Below are positions 12,109 through 24,930 of a stretch of 64,000 bases of DNA, piece after piece. Source of the DNA: Delphinapterus leucas (lineage: Eukaryota; Chordata; Mammalia; Artiodactyla; Monodontidae); NCBI RefSeq assembly GCF_002288925.2, contig NW_022098062.1, positions 9,532,605 to 9,596,604 on the forward strand, read 5' to 3'. The first letter of the stretch is position 1. Every line of letters starts with the position of its first letter. Under the pieces are notes generated by a model. It was not told the origin of the DNA, did not search any database, and saw only the letters and a program-made list of their open reading frames with translations. The translations under genes were made by a program, and so were the position numbers.

Positions 12109-12950
12109 AAATAAACAGATCCACACCGTCATGGCTGCCCCTTTATAATACAGTGTCAAATGGTCACTTCAATAAATCAATTGAATGAGTAATAAATGCT
12201 CATTCAATAATCACTTATTGAAGCCTATTACATTGCTTAGAATTCATAATCTTTAATGTCTTCCTCTGCAGTTATCCAGAAAACAAAAAGGTGTTTTCCT
12301 ACCATGTCAAAAACTCATTTAACTAAAATATGTTACGGAATAACATGAAAATTCCATGCTTGACTTCGTTATACTTCACTGTGATACAATGAAATAAATA
12401 TACTGAGTGCCTACTATATGTTAGACACTGCATTAAATAGTGAAGATACAGATGAATAAGATTCAAATGTCACAATCTGCAGTCTAGTGACATTCTTTCA
12501 TTCAGTTTAGTCTTTCATTCAACTGATCAATAAATATTTAATGAGCATGTATTCTCTGTGGGCACTTTTCTAAGTACTAGAGATTTATTAGCAAGGCTCA
12601 AAAGTTACAAAGTCCTTACTCTTAAGAGGCTTATATTTTAGTGAGGTGAGACAATAAGCAAACAAACAAACAAACAAATAAATAAATGTCAGTTGGTGAT
12701 AAGGACCAAGAAGAAAAATAAAGCAAGGAAGGAAATACAGAGTAGTGGGCCAATAGGAAGAGTGAGATTTCAGACAGCATGGCAGGCAAAGACCTCTCTA
12801 ATAAGGTAACATTTGATAAGAGACCTGAAGGAAATGGAAGAGAGCCATGTGGATATCTGGGGAAAGAGTATTTCAGGAAGAAGAAATGGAATATGTCAAG
12901 GCCTTAAAGTGGGAACATATCCAGAGTTTAATGAACAAGAAAGAGATACT

Positions 12951-13162
12951 GGACTTCCCTGGTGGCGCAGTGGTTGAGAGTCCGCCTGCCGATGCAGGAC
13001 ACGCAGGTTCATGCCTTGGTCCGGGAAGATCCCACATGCCGCGGAGTGTCTGGGCCCGTGAGCCATGGCCACTGAGCCTGCACATCCGGAACCTGTGCTC
13101 CGCAACGGGAGAAGCTACAACAGTAAGAGGCCCGCGTACCGCAAAAAAAAAAAAAAAAAAAA
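12951..13162 (+). mobile_element. Short CHR-type SINE
   Basis: Complete short form with a poly(A) tail of about 20. The TSD is aagaaagagatac (12937-12949) and aagaaagagatgc (13163-13175). The 129- and 137-aa ORFs here are SINE translations. Confidence 0.9.
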
Positions 13163-13785
13163 AAGAAAGAGATGCCAGTATGAAACGGGGGAGAGTACTA
13201 GGTGCTAAGGTCAGAGAGGTAGCTGGAAAACGGTAACATAGAGGTTTACAGACTATGCATTTATTCCAAACAGATGAGAAAGCCAATAGAAGCAGAAAGG
13301 AGAATGGGAAGATTCCACTTTCATTTTAAAAGAATCACTCACTGCAATAGAGGAATCAAGGCAAACTCAGGGAGCCTGGTTAAAGGCTATTGCCGTAACC
13401 CTAGCAAGAGATACCTATGACTTCGGTCAGATTGGTATTGGTGGAGGTGGTGGTAAATGACCAGGTTCAGCATATATTCTGATGGTAGAGTCACCCAGAT
13501 TTACTGACAGATCTGGCCCGAGGTATGAAAGGAAAAGAGAAATTAAGTATGACTCTATAGAAGTTTTTGGTGTGAGCAACTGGATGCACAGAGTTGCCAC
13601 TATTGAGACAGGGGAGACTGGTGAAAAGAAAAAGTTGGTGAATGGAAATCAAGAGTTCAGTTTACATATGTTAAGACTGCAACATCCATTAGACATCCAA
13701 GGGGAGATGTCAAGTAAACAGCTGGGTATATAAACCTAGAGTTCAGAGGACAGGTCAGACAGGAGAGTTAAAATTTGGAAGCCAT

Positions 13786-14289
13786 GGGACTTCCCTGGTG
13801 GTCCAGTGGGTAAGAATCCGTACTCCCAATGCAGGGGGCCTGGGTTTGATCCCTGGTTGGGGAACTAGATCCCGCATGCATGCTGCAATTAAGAGTTAGC
13901 ACGTTGCGGGCTTCCCTGGTGGTGCAGTGGTTGAGAGTCCGCCTGCCGATGCAGGGGACACGGGTTTGTGCCCCAGTCCGGGAAGATCCCACATGCCACA
14001 GAGCGGCTGGGCCCGTGAGCCATGGCCGCTGAGCCTGCGCATCTGGAGCCTGTGCTCCGCAACGGGAGGGGCCACAACAGTGAGAGGTCCATGTACCGCA
14101 AAAAATAATAATAATAATAATAAAATAAAATAAAAATAAAGAGTTAGCATGTTCCAACTAAGAAGTCTGCATGATGCAACTAAAAAAAAAGATCCCACAT
14201 GCCACAACTAAAGATCCCATGTGCCACAACTAAGACCTGGCACAGACTAAACAAATAAATAAATAAAATATTTTTTAAAATAAATAAAT
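13786..14289 (+). mobile_element. CHR-type SINE (variant head), split by an inner SINE
   Basis: The head gggacttccctggtggtcca continues with GTACTCCCAATGCAGGGGGC. It resumes after the inner SINE with GATCCCACATGCCACAACTA repeats and an AAATAAATAAAATA tail. The TSD is aaaatttggaagccat (13770-13785) and aaaatttggaggcca (14290-14304). Confidence 0.9.
13908..14138 (+). mobile_element. Short CHR-type SINE nested in another SINE
   Basis: Complete short form with an AATAATAATAAT-type tail. The TSD is aagagttagcacgttgc (13891-13907) and aagagttagcatgttcc (14139-14155), inside the outer SINE. Confidence 0.92.
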
Positions 14290-14459
14290 AAAATTTGGAG
14301 GCCAGAAGTTTCATGGGCCATAAAAATCAATTAGGGAGTAGATGTGCATAGAAGAAAAGAGGTCCAAGGACTGCACCAAGCAGCACTCCAAAATTTAGAT
14401 GTCAGGAAGATGAGGAGGATCTGGCAAAAGAACCACCAGAAGAAAAAGTGATCAGTCAA

Positions 14460-15302
14460 GGGGCTATTGTCTAAATTACTCAGTCTAGTGCCAGTAAATG
14501 ACACAGAAACACAAAAGAAAAAAACTCAACTGCAAATAGTGCTATAGTAGAGGTATGCTCAAAGGAAGAAGGAAAAAGGCAATAACTCTCGAGCACAATC
14601 AGGGCAGAGTTCACAGAAAGCATAACATTTGAGAAGGGTCATGAACGTTGAGTAGCAATTAAAGCAAAGAAGGATAGCTGGGCTTTTGTATCTTGTGTTC
14701 TGACATGTCCTATGGATAATCAGCCTTCCAACCAATTCCTCTGAGGACAATCCCTTTATAGACCTTGTGAAGAAAAAAAGGACAGTATTCTACAAGAGAT
14801 CAGGAAGTAATGTAAACTCGTCTGAGTCCCCACTAGCTTCAGACTACCATGGGACATGCTAGGGTACCTGGTAAACCCCTTTCTGCCTCTGTTGCCTTCA
14901 CGACCTCTAGCTAGCAAGGCTTTGAGCCTTCTACATTCATTTCCTACCAAAATTACTATTTTTACTGATGACAACACAACTGGGCATGGGTTTTTTTGTC
15001 TTTCATTCCAAATCAAGTCAGCTGCCTCTGGCAACAAAGGTGCTAGTTTTAAGGCCAGCCCAGCCTTGGATTACATTATGTTTCCCCCTGGGGAAGAGAT
15101 GCAGGATGTAGGGGCTCAGGCAAGAAAGCCAAAGACTCCCACTGTTCCTACCACAAGTTCAAAAGATTTTCATGAATTAAGCTTCTCAATTTGATGTTTG
15201 CTACTGCTACTGGTTCATTTTCAGAGCCCTGAATGGGTGTTTCTAACAATTTTGTCTAGTTTTATATTTGTTCTTTGGAGAGAAGATATTCTTAACTCTG
15301 TT
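14460..15302. other. Intronic sequence, nothing recognised
   Basis: Two ORFs (14756-15037 minus, 14856-15194 plus) overlap on opposite strands and resemble no family. No SINE is present. I treat them as chance ORFs. Confidence 0.4.
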
Positions 15303-15314
15303 ACCTTCACTTTT

Positions 15315-15617
15315 TAAAAAAATATTTATTTTATTATTTATTTGGTTGTGCTGGGCCTTAGTTGCAGCAGGCGGGCTCCATGGTTGCAGCTTGCTGGCTC
15401 CTTAGTTGTGGCACGTGTGCTCCTTAATTGCAGCCGACAGGCTCCTTAGTTGTGGCTCACCAGCTCCTTAGTTGCGACAGGCAGGCTCCTTAGTTGTGGC
15501 ATGCAAACTTTTAGTTGCAGCATGTATGTGGGATCTAGTTCCCTGACCAGGGATGGAACTTGGGCCCCCTGCATTGGGAGCGTGGAGTCGTAACCACTGT
15601 GCCACCAGGGAAGTCCC
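15315..15617 (-). mobile_element. CHR-type SINE, older variant
   Basis: Minus-strand copy ending CCACCAGGGAAGTCCC at 15617, with a diverged body of CTCCTTAGTTGTGGC repeats. The TSD is accttcactttt (15303-15314) and accatcactttt (from 15618). Confidence 0.88.
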
Positions 15618-15809
15618 ACCATCACTTTTATTTATCTTATTTTCAATTGCTACGTCTGTGACATATTTTAAAATTCATTTATTATATTATATAACATTTA
15701 TGCACTCATACCTCACCCCATTACATTCTGATTTCTATTCTTATTACACTAGTGAAACAGCTCTCTTTAAGAATACTGAGAACATCTTTGTCTCAAAGCC
15801 AGAAGTTAC

Positions 15810-16640
15810 CTTGCATTCCTTATCATATTTGACTTTTCTACAGCATTTAATACTGCTCCTTTTTGAAATTCCTATTTTCCTTGGTTTTTATAACACCACA
15901 GTCTTATTTCATCGACAGTGGCTTTTCATATTTTATGGCCTCATTTTCAACTTAAATACAAATACTGATGGTAAGAAGGGTTTCATCCTTAAACCTATTC
16001 TTTCATCTTTAAACATACGGATGACCAACTATCATCTATCTGCTGATGGAAACAATATCCCTAGGCTCTATCTTATCCCTGATTTCCAGATTTCTATATC
16101 CAATTACTTGATGGACAACTTTCACCTAACTGGTGCCTCAAACTAAATATGTCTAAAACAACACACTTCATCTGTTCTTTTTTTTATTTTATTTTATTTA
16201 TTTATTTTTGGCTGTGTTGGGTCTTCGTTATGGTGCACAGGCTTCTCATTGCAGTGGCTTCTCTTGTTACAGAGCACGGGCTCTAGGTACGTGGGCTTCA
16301 GTAGTTATGGCACGCAAGCTCAGTGGTCGTGGCTCGCGGGCTCTAGAGCACAGGCTCAGTAGTTGTGGCGCACAGGCTTTGTTGCTCCGTGGCATGTGGG
16401 ATCCTCCCGGACTAGGGCTCGAACCCGTGTCCCCTGCATTGGCAGGTGGATTCCTAACCCCTGGGCCACCAGGGAAGTCCCATCTGATCTGTTTTTAACC
16501 CTGGTATTCTTTATCTCAATAAATGACACTACTACTGTCAAAAACAGGATCAGAAATCTAAAAATCATCTTACTACCCTCTTACACATTTTCTCCTTTAC
16601 CGAGCACTGTACTTCCCAATAGTTTAGCAACCTTTGATAT
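15810..16640 (+). mobile_element. L2 (LINE2) reverse-transcriptase fragment, split by a SINE
   Basis: The text GACTTTTCTACAGCATTTAA, then TATCTGCTGATGGAAAC and ATATCCAATTACTTGATGG, follows the L2 RT block around the YADD position. After the SINE it resumes with TCAATAAATGACACTAC. The 197-aa ORF at 15553-16146 is part SINE, part L2. Signs of decay include a replaced active-site motif. Confidence 0.65.
16182..16480 (-). mobile_element. Long CHR-type SINE inserted in L2
   Basis: Minus-strand copy from the TTTTATTTATTTATTTTTGG tail to CCACCAGGGAAGTCC. The TSD is catctgttctttt (16169) and catctgatctgtttt (16481). Confidence 0.9.
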
Positions 16641-17039
16641 GCTTAATTAATCTAAAATTTCAGGAATACTGCCTACTTCTTTTACATAAACAATGATAAA
16701 ATAAAAAGGCTTGAGGAGAAAAGATGAAGTTGTTATTATATAAGTAGAGGAAATGCTACTAATTTATACATACTAGCTCTGCAAACAAGCTACTGCCTAT
16801 GCCTAAATCTCACAGTAATAATACCCACCTAAGAAAATCTGTCTCACCCTCTTTTTAAATGGGGACTTATAACAAGAGGGTAAAAAAGACTTCATGTTAA
16901 GATTGTTTTGCTGCTATGTCTATGACCTATTTTCAAAACAGAAATTTGGTTTATAGTTATAATCAAAGATCCTCCCAGAAATACTTTATTGAAGTCATTC
17001 TATATGGAAGAACAGATTCTTCAATCTGGTGAATGGGAA

Positions 17040-17190
17040 AGAACATATACTCTGGAGTCAGGTAATCCTCAGCTCTGTTACTGATTAGTTACAGGACTTT
17101 GGCAAATTATTTAGTGTTCCTGAACTCCAGTTTGTCTGTAAGACGATGGCAAAAATATCTATGTTACAAGATTATTGTGAAGTTAAAATG
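17040..17190 (+). mobile_element. MIR SINE fragment
   Basis: The core pattern CTCTGGAGTCAGGTAATCC, TCTGTTACTGATTAG, GGACTTTGGCAAATTATTTA and a CTCCAGTTTGTCTGTAA block is MIR sense. Confidence 0.6.
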
Positions 17191-17324
17191 AAAACGATGA
17201 AGTCACTACCTTACTTCAATATGTCATCATTCCTAAGTATTACTGTACAGTCTCCTATCTGGTCTTGGAATTGGTCCATCCCAATTCTTCCTTATATGGC
17301 AATGATTCAAGATAAAATTCAATT

Positions 17325-17640
17325 CTTTTACATGGTTGGTTCATTCATTCATTCACTTACTCTTTCAGTAGTTACTGATCATTTCCCTCAGTAATACTTG
17401 AGTCCAACAGTATGAACTGGAGAGCAAGAGGAGGCATGGAGTTGAATGGTGAGCAAAAACAGACATGGCCCCTAAACTTGTGGAGTTTGGTGCCTGGTGG
17501 GAGAGAGAATCCACTACAAAATTACAGAAAGAAATGTAAAACCGAATTGATATCAGTACTGCCAAGAAAGGATACAGTACAATGAGAGGGTGTGATAGGG
17601 GATTTGGCCAAGTCAGAGAAGTCTTATAAAGCTCTTTACT
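17325..17640 (-). mobile_element. L2 3' end remnant
   Basis: The text GGCCCCTAAACTTGTGGAGT, GAATTGATATCAGTACTGCC and GGCCAAGTCAGAGAAGTC resembles the antisense L2 3' UTR. It is highly diverged. 17640-18004 shows nothing else recognised. Confidence 0.4.
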
Positions 17641-18004
17641 ATGGAGGCTTTCCTATCAAACCAGCCTTATTTGCGGCCATTTTCTCATACATAGCCTATA
17701 TTAAAACCATACTAAACAACTTAATGAATATGAAATATGCCATGTACTCTCTCCTCTTGAAATCTTTTGAACATGCTACAGCATTTCTGAAATACCTTGC
17801 TCCCCCAGTTAATTCCAGAAAGTATCCAAAGATACAGTTCTTACACTACTTCTTTAAAGCCTTCACCACCCATGACATTAATATTAATCACCTGATTATG
17901 TTGGGGTATGCCAATTCCTCTACCTGATAACTGATAACCTTTGTAAATCATTAATATTTTACGGGGAGATATTCTGAGATTATGCCAAAATCCCGTCCCC
18001 ATCT

Positions 18005-18235
18005 GTATTAGTTCCCTTAGGGTGCTGAAACAAATTACCACAAAATAGGTAGCTTAAAACAACTGTAGCTTATTCACTCACAGCTTTGGAAGCAAGAAAT
18101 CCAAAATCAAGTTATCAGCAGGGACTCACTCTACCTGGAGGTTCTAGGGAAGAATCTTTTCTACACCTCTTCTAGCTTCTGGTCACTGTCAGTTTTCCTT
18201 GACTTGTGCCTGCATCACTCCAATCTGCTTTCTTC
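18005..18235 (+). mobile_element. MLT1-like MaLR LTR fragment
   Basis: GTATTAGTTCCCTTAGGGTG, CAAATTACCACAAAATAGG and GCTTAAAACAACTGTAGC form the start of an MLT1-type (ERVL-MaLR) LTR. It is truncated where the L1 begins. It is non-coding. Confidence 0.65.
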
Positions 18236-18528
18236 TTTGTCAAGATTGTTTTGGCTATTCTGGGTCCTTTGTAATTCTACATAAATTTGGAATAAGGATA
18301 TCAATTTCTACAAAAATGTCAGCTTAGATTCTGATGGGGACTGCGTTGAATCCATACATCAATTTGAACAGCACTGTCATCTTAACAATGTTAACTTTTA
18401 CAATCAATGAACATGGGATGTTTTTCCAATCATTTAGATAGTCTTAAATATCTTTCATCATTGTTTTATACTTTTTTGTACTTTTCAGAGTATAAGATTT
18501 GTACTTCTTTTGTTAAATGCATTCGTAA

Positions 18529-18726
18529 GGGGCTTCCCTGGTGGCGCAGTGGTTGAGAGTCCGCCTGCCGACGCAGGGGACACGGGTTCGTGCCCTGGTC
18601 CAGGAAGATCCCACATGCCGCGGAGCGGCTGGGCCCGTGAGCCATGGCCGCTGAGACTGCGCGTCCGGAGCCTGTGCTCCACAACGGGGGAGGCCACAGC
18701 AGTGAGAGGCCCGTGTACCACAAAAA

Positions 18727-18757
<31 letters not shown>
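18529..18757 (+). mobile_element. Short CHR-type SINE
   Basis: Complete short form with a poly(A)/AAAAG tail. The TSD is aaatgcattcgtaag (18514-18528) and aaatgtattcataag (18758-18772). It is inserted in the old L1. Confidence 0.92.
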
Positions 18758-18758
<1 letters not shown>

Positions 18759-19293
18759 AATGTATTCATAAGAATGTTATTCTTATTAATGCTATTGTAA
18801 ACCGAACCATTTTATTTCTTTCATTCTCAGATTGTTCACTGTAAGGATATAGGAATACAACTGAACATATTACTCTTGCATCCTGCAACCCTGCTAAACT
18901 CTTATATAGTTCTTCCAGTTTTTTAGTGGATTTGTTAGGATTTTCCATATACAAGATCACGTTATCTGTGAATAAACTGTTTTACTTTTTCCCTTTCCAA
19001 CCTAGTGCCTTTTATATCTCTTTCTTGCCTAATTGCTGTGGCTAGAACCTCTAGTACGATGTTTACATAGAAGTGGAGAGAGATGAAATCTTTGTCTTCT
19101 TCCTGATCTGTGGGGGAAAACATCTAGTCATTCACCATTAAGTGTGATGTTAGTTGTGAGTTTTCAGACATCCTTTATCAGATTAAAGAAGTTCCCTTCT
19201 ATTTCTAGTTTGTTGAATATTTTTATCATGAAAGAGTGTTGGATTCTATCAAGCACTGTTTCTTCATATATTGAGATGATCATGTTATCTTTT

Positions 19294-20721
19294 AATTTTA
19301 AATGTATTGGGCTATATATAGTTGATTTACAATGCTGTGTTAGTTTCACATGTATAGCAAAGTGATTCAGTTATACATATACATATATTCATTCTTTTTT
19401 AGATTCTTTTCTCATATAGATTATCACAGAATATTGAGTAGAGGTCCCTGTGCTATACGGTTGGTCCTTATTAGTTATCTATCTTATATGTAGTATTGTG
19501 TGTACGTTCATCCCAAGCTCCTAATTTATCCCTCCACCCACGTTTCCCCTTTGGTAACCATAAGTTTGTTTTTGATATCTCTAAGTCTGTTTTGGTTTTG
19601 TAAATAAGTTCATTTGTATCATTTTTTTAAAATTAGATGACACATATGAGTGATATCATATGATATTTGTCTTTCTCTGTCTGAGTTACTTCATTTAGTA
19701 TGATAATTTCTACATCACCCTTGTTGCTGCAAATGGCATTATTTCATTCTTTTTTATGGCTGAGTAATATTCCATAGTAAATATGTACCACATCTTCTTT
19801 ATCCATTTCTCTGTCAACGGACATTTAGGTTGCTTCCATGTCTTGGCTATTGTGAACAGTGCTGCAATAAACACTGGGGTGCATGTATCCTTTCAGATTA
19901 CAGTTTTCTCTGGATATATGCCCAGGAGTGGGACTGCTGGGTCATACAGTAGTTCTATTTTTAGATTTTTAAGGAACCTCCATACTGTTCTCCATGGTGG
20001 TTGTACCAATTTGTACCAATTTACATTCCCACCAGCAGTGTAGGAGGGTTCCTCTTTCTCCACAGCCCCTCCAGCATTTATTGTTTGTAGACTTTTTGAT
20101 GATGGCCATTCTGACCAGTGCAAGGTGATACCTCACTGTAGTTTTAATTTGCATTTCTCTGATAATCAGTGATGTTGAGCATCTTTTCACGTGCTTTTTG
20201 GCCATCTGTAAGTCTTCTTTGGAGAAACGTCTTTTCAGGTCTTCTGCCCATTTTTTGATTGGGTTGTTTGTTTTTTTGACTTAGAGCTGCATGAGCTGTT
20301 TGTATATTTTGGAGATTAATCCACTGTCAGTTGCTTCATTTGCAAACATTTTCTCACATTCTGTAGGTTGCCTTTTTGTTTGTTAATGGTTTCCTTTGCT
20401 GTGCAGAAGCTAAGTTTAACTAGGTCCCATTTGTTTATTTTTGTTTTTATTTTCATTACTCTAGGAGGTGGATCAAAAAAGATACTGCTGTGATTCATGT
20501 CAAAGAGTGTTCTGCCTATGTTTTCCCCTAAGAGTTTTATAGTGTCTGACCTTATATTTAGGTCTTTGTTCCATTTTGAGTTTATTTTGGTGTATGGTGT
20601 TAGAGAATGTTCTAATTTCATCCTTTTACATGTAGCTGTCCAGTTTTCCCAGGCCCACTTCTTTTCTCCATTGTACATGCTTGCCTGTTTTATCATAGAT
20701 TAATTGACCATAGGTGCATGG
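19294..20721 (-). mobile_element. 5'-truncated L1 nested inside the older L1
   Basis: The 3' UTR lies at 19300-19560 (TTGATTTACAATGCTGTG; AAAGTGATTCAGTTATACAT) and the ORF2 C-terminus at 19790-20721, including the cysteine motif [18 protein letters not shown] on the minus strand. The imperfect TSD gagatgatcatgttatcttt (from 19273) recurs as gagatgatatgttatcttgt (20722-20741). The host L1 RT domain reads across the gap. Frames are broken. Confidence 0.88.
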
Positions 20722-20936
20722 GAGATGATATGTTATCTTGTATTTTCTTTTATTGATATGATGTATTACATTCATGAATTTTGATATGGTGAACCAACCT
20801 TGCATTTCTTGCATGTGGATAAATTCTACTTGATCACAGTGTATAATTCTTTTTATATGTTGCTGGATTTCACTTGTAAGTATTTTGTTGAATATTTTTG
20901 CATCCACAGTCATAAGAGAGACTGGTCTGCAGTGTT

Positions 20937-21162
20937 GTTTTTTTGTTTGTTTGTTTGTTTGTTTTTGTGGTACGAGGGCCTCTCACTGTTGTGGCCTCTC
21001 CTGTTGCGGAGCACAGGCTCCAGACACGCAGGCCTGATCAGCAGCCATGGCTCACAGGCCCAGCCGCTCCGCGGCATGAGGGATCTTCCCGGACCGGGGC
21101 ACAAACCCACGTCCCCTGCATCGGCAGGCAGACTCTCAACCACTGCGCCACCAGGGAAGCCC
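20937..21162 (-). mobile_element. Short CHR-type SINE
   Basis: Minus-strand copy with a TTTG-rich tail, ending CCACCAGGGAAGCCC. The TSD is ctgcagtgtt (20928) and ctgtagtgtt (21163). It lies in the old L1. Confidence 0.9.
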
Positions 21163-22472
21163 CTGTAGTGTTTTTTTTCTTTTCCTTGTGAAGTCCTTGT
21201 CTGGTATTGGTATCAAGTATATGTCAAAGTATATATATATGTATGTGTATATATCAAGTACTCCCTCTTCTACTTTTAGAAGAGTTTGTGAACATTTGCT
21301 GTTAACTCTTTTCTAAATATTTGGTAGAGTTCAGCAATGATGCCCTCCAGACTTGGACTTTCTTTATGCGTGGTCTTTTGATTCCTGCTTCTATCTCTTC
21401 ACTTGATATAGGTCTATTCAGATTGTCTATTTCTTCTTGAGTCAGTTTCAGTAGTTTGTGTCTTTCTAGGAATTTTTCCATTTTATCTAGGTTAAACAAT
21501 TTGTTGGTGCACGATTGTTCAAGTATTCCTTTATAATAACTGTTATTAATTTAGGGTCAGTAGTAGTATCTCTTCTTTTACTTCTGATTCTAGTGTTTGA
21601 GTGTTTCTTTTTTTCTTGGCCAATCTAACTAAAGATTTGTCAATTTTGTTGATCATTTCAAAGAACTAGCTTTTGGTTTCATTGATTTCCTCTATTTTTT
21701 TCTATTTCATTAAATTCTGCTATAATTATTATTCCCTTCCTTCAGCTTGATCTTAGGTTTGGTTTGCTCTTACTCTTCCACTGTCATAAGGTAGAAGACT
21801 AGGTAATTGATCTTTCTTATTATAGGCATTCTACAGTTATAAACTTCCCTCTAAGCACTCCTTTAGTTGCATCCCACAGGTTTTGATATGTTGTCTTTAT
21901 TTTCATCCACCTCAAAGTACTTTCTGAATTTGCCTTTGACTTCTTTTTTGACCCATTGCTTACTTTAAAATACACTGCTTAATTTTAATTTGTGAGTTCC
22001 CCAAAGTTTTCCTGCTATTCATTTCTAATTTCACTCCACTGTGGTTGTAAAACATTTTGTATTACTGCTAAAACTGATTAAGTTTAAATTTTATGCAGGT
22101 TTGTTTTATGGCCTAGTATATGGTCTATCTTTGAGAATGTCCTGTGTTTACTTGATAAGCATATATATAGTATTGTTGTTAGGTGGAGTGTTCTATAGAT
22201 GTCTGTTAGGTATAGTTGGTTTACAGTATTGGTCAAGTCTTATTTTTCCTGTTGATCTTCTGTCTACTTTTTCTATCCATTATTGCAAGTAGAGTATTGA
22301 AGCTTCCAACTATTGTCATTGTCTATTTCTCCCTTCATTTCTGTCAGTTTTTGTTTTACACATTTTAGTGCTCTGTTATTAGATACACGTTTATAACTGT
22401 TATAGTTTCCTAATGTATTACCTTCTTATCATTATAGAATGTCCCTCTTTATCTCTAATAGTAGAAATAAAG

Positions 22473-22661
22473 CTACTGTGTTTTAAAGTCTATTTTGTCT
22501 GATATCAACGTAGCCATTTGAGCTTTCTCGTCATTGCAGTTTGCATGATATATAATTTTCCATCCTTTTACTTTCAGTCTATTTGTATCTTTGAATTTAA
22601 AGTATGTTTCTTGTAGACAGCATACACTGGACCATGTGTTTTTATTCAGTCTAACAATCAT
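22473..22661 (-). pseudogene. L1 ORF2 endonuclease-domain fragment
   Basis: A 62-codon minus-strand frame contains CCLQETYFKFKDTNRLKVKG and LISDKIDFKT. This is the start of the apurinic-type endonuclease domain of L1 ORF2, including the Glu of the QET motif. It belongs to the old L1 and is cut by stops on both sides. Confidence 0.8.
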
Positions 22662-23411
22662 TGCCTTTGCATTAAATTATCCCACCCATTTATACTTAAT
22701 ATGAGTACTGATAATAGCTGGATTTATACCTGCTGTTTTACTTATTGTTTTCCATATATTTTATGTCTTTTTTTGTTTTCTATACCGCCATTACTGCTTT
22801 CTTCTGCATTAAGTGAATATTTTTTAATGAAGCATTTCAACTTCTTTAATGATTTTTTACATTATAATTTTCTGAGGGTTTTTTTTAAAGTGACTGCCCT
22901 AGTGTTCAGCATGTATATTTTATCTTATCCAAATGAGCTTCTGATTTATACCAGGTGATTATACAGAAGGGTGTCTGCTTTATAGCATCATTTCTTTTAC
23001 CCCATTTTTTAGTGTTTTTGCAATAAAATTACATCAATTAATGTTACAAATCCAACAATACATTGCTATAATTATTTCTGTGCCATGTGTAATGACTTCC
23101 TTAGCCTAATGCAGTTTTTCTCACACACATATCCTTTGTACTGTTATTGACAAATATATTACACATATATTACATTATAGCCTTAACAATGTATTTTATA
23201 TTCAGTTTATTTTTAAACAGGTTAAAAGAAAAAAGGAGAAAGTATGCATTTCTTATGACTTTTATAATTACATAATGACACTTATTGGTGCCCTTTGTTT
23301 ATTGTGTGAACTCAAATTACCATCTGAGGTCACCTGCTTTTACCTTGAAGAACTTCTTTTAGTATTTCTTGTAAGGTGTATCTGTCAGAAACAAATTTGC
23401 TCAGTATATAT

Positions 23412-23750
23412 ATTTTTCTTTATTTTTTGGCTGCGTTGGGTTTTCATTGCTGGGAGCGGGCTTTCTTTAGCTGCAGTGAGTGGGGTCTACTCTTCATTGC
23501 ACTGCTTGGGCTTCTCATTGTGATGGCTTCTCTTGTTGCAGAGCACGGGCTCTAGGCACGCGGGCTTCAGTAGTTGCAGCATGTGGGCTCAGTAGTTGTG
23601 GCTCACGGGCTCCAGAGCGCAGGCTCAGTAGTTGTGGCGCACGGGCTTAGTTGCTCTGCGGTATGTGGGATCTTCCCAGACCAGGGCTCAAACCCGTGTC
23701 CCCTGCATTGGCAGGCAGATTCTTAACCACTGTGCCACCAGTGAAGTCCC
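23412..23750 (-). mobile_element. Long CHR-type SINE
   Basis: Minus-strand long form from the TTTATTTTTTGGCTGCGTTG tail to CCACCAGTGAAGTCCC. It lies in the old L1's 5' part. The TSD is weak (gctcagtat and ccctcagtt). Confidence 0.88.
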
Positions 23751-24930
23751 TCCCTCAGTTTCTGATTATCTGAGAAAGTCTATTTCACCTCCGTTTTTGA
23801 AATATACGTTCACTGGTATAGGATTTTGATTAATAGGTTTTTTTTTTCCTTTCAGGGCTTTAAAAATGTTATCCTATTGCCTTCTGGCCTCCGTTGTTTC
23901 TGCTGAAAAGTCTGCTATCTAAACCTACAGAACTCCCTTTAAGTGACGCATCATTTTTCTCTTGATGCTTTCAATATTTTGTCTTTCACTATTCTTACTA
24001 TGATGCATCTGTTTGTGGATCTCTTTGTGTTTAATCCTGATTGGATTTTATTGAGCTTCCTGGATATGTAAGTTATTGTTTTTCAATAAATTTGTGAAGT
24101 TTACAGTCATTATTTCCTTGCATATTTTTTCTGCTCCTTTCTCTCTTCTTCTGGTACGCCCATTATAAATATGTTGGAGCATGTGATTGTATCCCACATT
24201 TCTCTGAGGCTCTATTCATTGTTCTTAATTCGTTTTTCTCTCTGTTCTTCAACTTGCATAAAATGCCTATCTACAAATTCACTTCTTGTTCTACAGTTCA
24301 AATCAGTTAAGCCTCTCTGATGAATTTTTTAATTTTAGTTATTTTACTTTTCAATTCCGTAATTTCTTTTGATTCCATTTTTTAAAATTTCCATCTCTTT
24401 ATTGATATTCTCTATTTGATGTGACCCTATAATCATATTTTCTTTTACGACTTCAATTGTGAGTTCCTTTATGTCTGTGAACATGTCCATAATGGCTACT
24501 TTAAAGTCTTTTTTTGATAAATGTGGCCTCTCTGACAGGCAGTTTCTGTGGCCTGCTTTTTTTTGTGGCCTGGGTCATACGTTCCTGTTTCTTTATATGT
24601 TTCATAGTTTGCTGTTGTTGGAAACCAGACATTTTAGATAACATGTTGTACCACGTCTAGGTACTGGTACACCTCTACCCTTCTGGAGCATGTTCTTGTT
24701 ATTTGCTTGTTTATTTGTTTAGTGACTGGCTGGATTGTTTTAGTGGAGTTTATTCCCCCATACACAGTGATCAGCTTCTAATGTTGTTCCTCACGGGAGG
24801 CACAGCCTTGGTATATCCACCATTACCCTCAGCTCACTGGATCACCATGGTTTGGGCAAGGCTCTCTTCCTGTCTTTTCTTAACCAAGTCCAGCTGTTAA
24901 AATCCAAAAACTGTGGCTGGTTGCTCTTTT

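Larger units (their letters stand above)
12395..14460 (-). mobile_element. L2 (LINE2) 3' half, split by three SINEs
   Basis: On the plus strand the text runs from the L2 3' end (TCAATAAATATTTAATGAGC; GACAATAAGCAAACAAACA) through GGCAAAGACCTCTCTAATAA to the RT region (CATTAGACATCCAAGGGGAG, near 13690; GAGGTCCAAGGACTGCACC, near 14359). Read on the minus strand this is an L2 ORF2 C-terminus plus 3' UTR. It is degraded. SINEs at 12951, 13786 and 13908 interrupt it. Confidence 0.7.

Noticed and set aside
12847..13286. Long ORFs on both strands (129 and 137 aa)
   Set aside because: They are translations of a CHR SINE plus flank. Near-identical peptides ([36 protein letters not shown]) recur at every SINE in the window.
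14756..15194. Overlapping ORFs of 93 aa (minus) and 112 aa (plus)
   Set aside because: Unique intron sequence, with no homology recognised and no splice or start support; consistent with chance.
15553..16146. 197-aa ORF, the longest non-L1 frame
   Set aside because: It starts inside a SINE and runs through decayed L2 RT sequence. No start context, splice sites or conserved domain support a gene.
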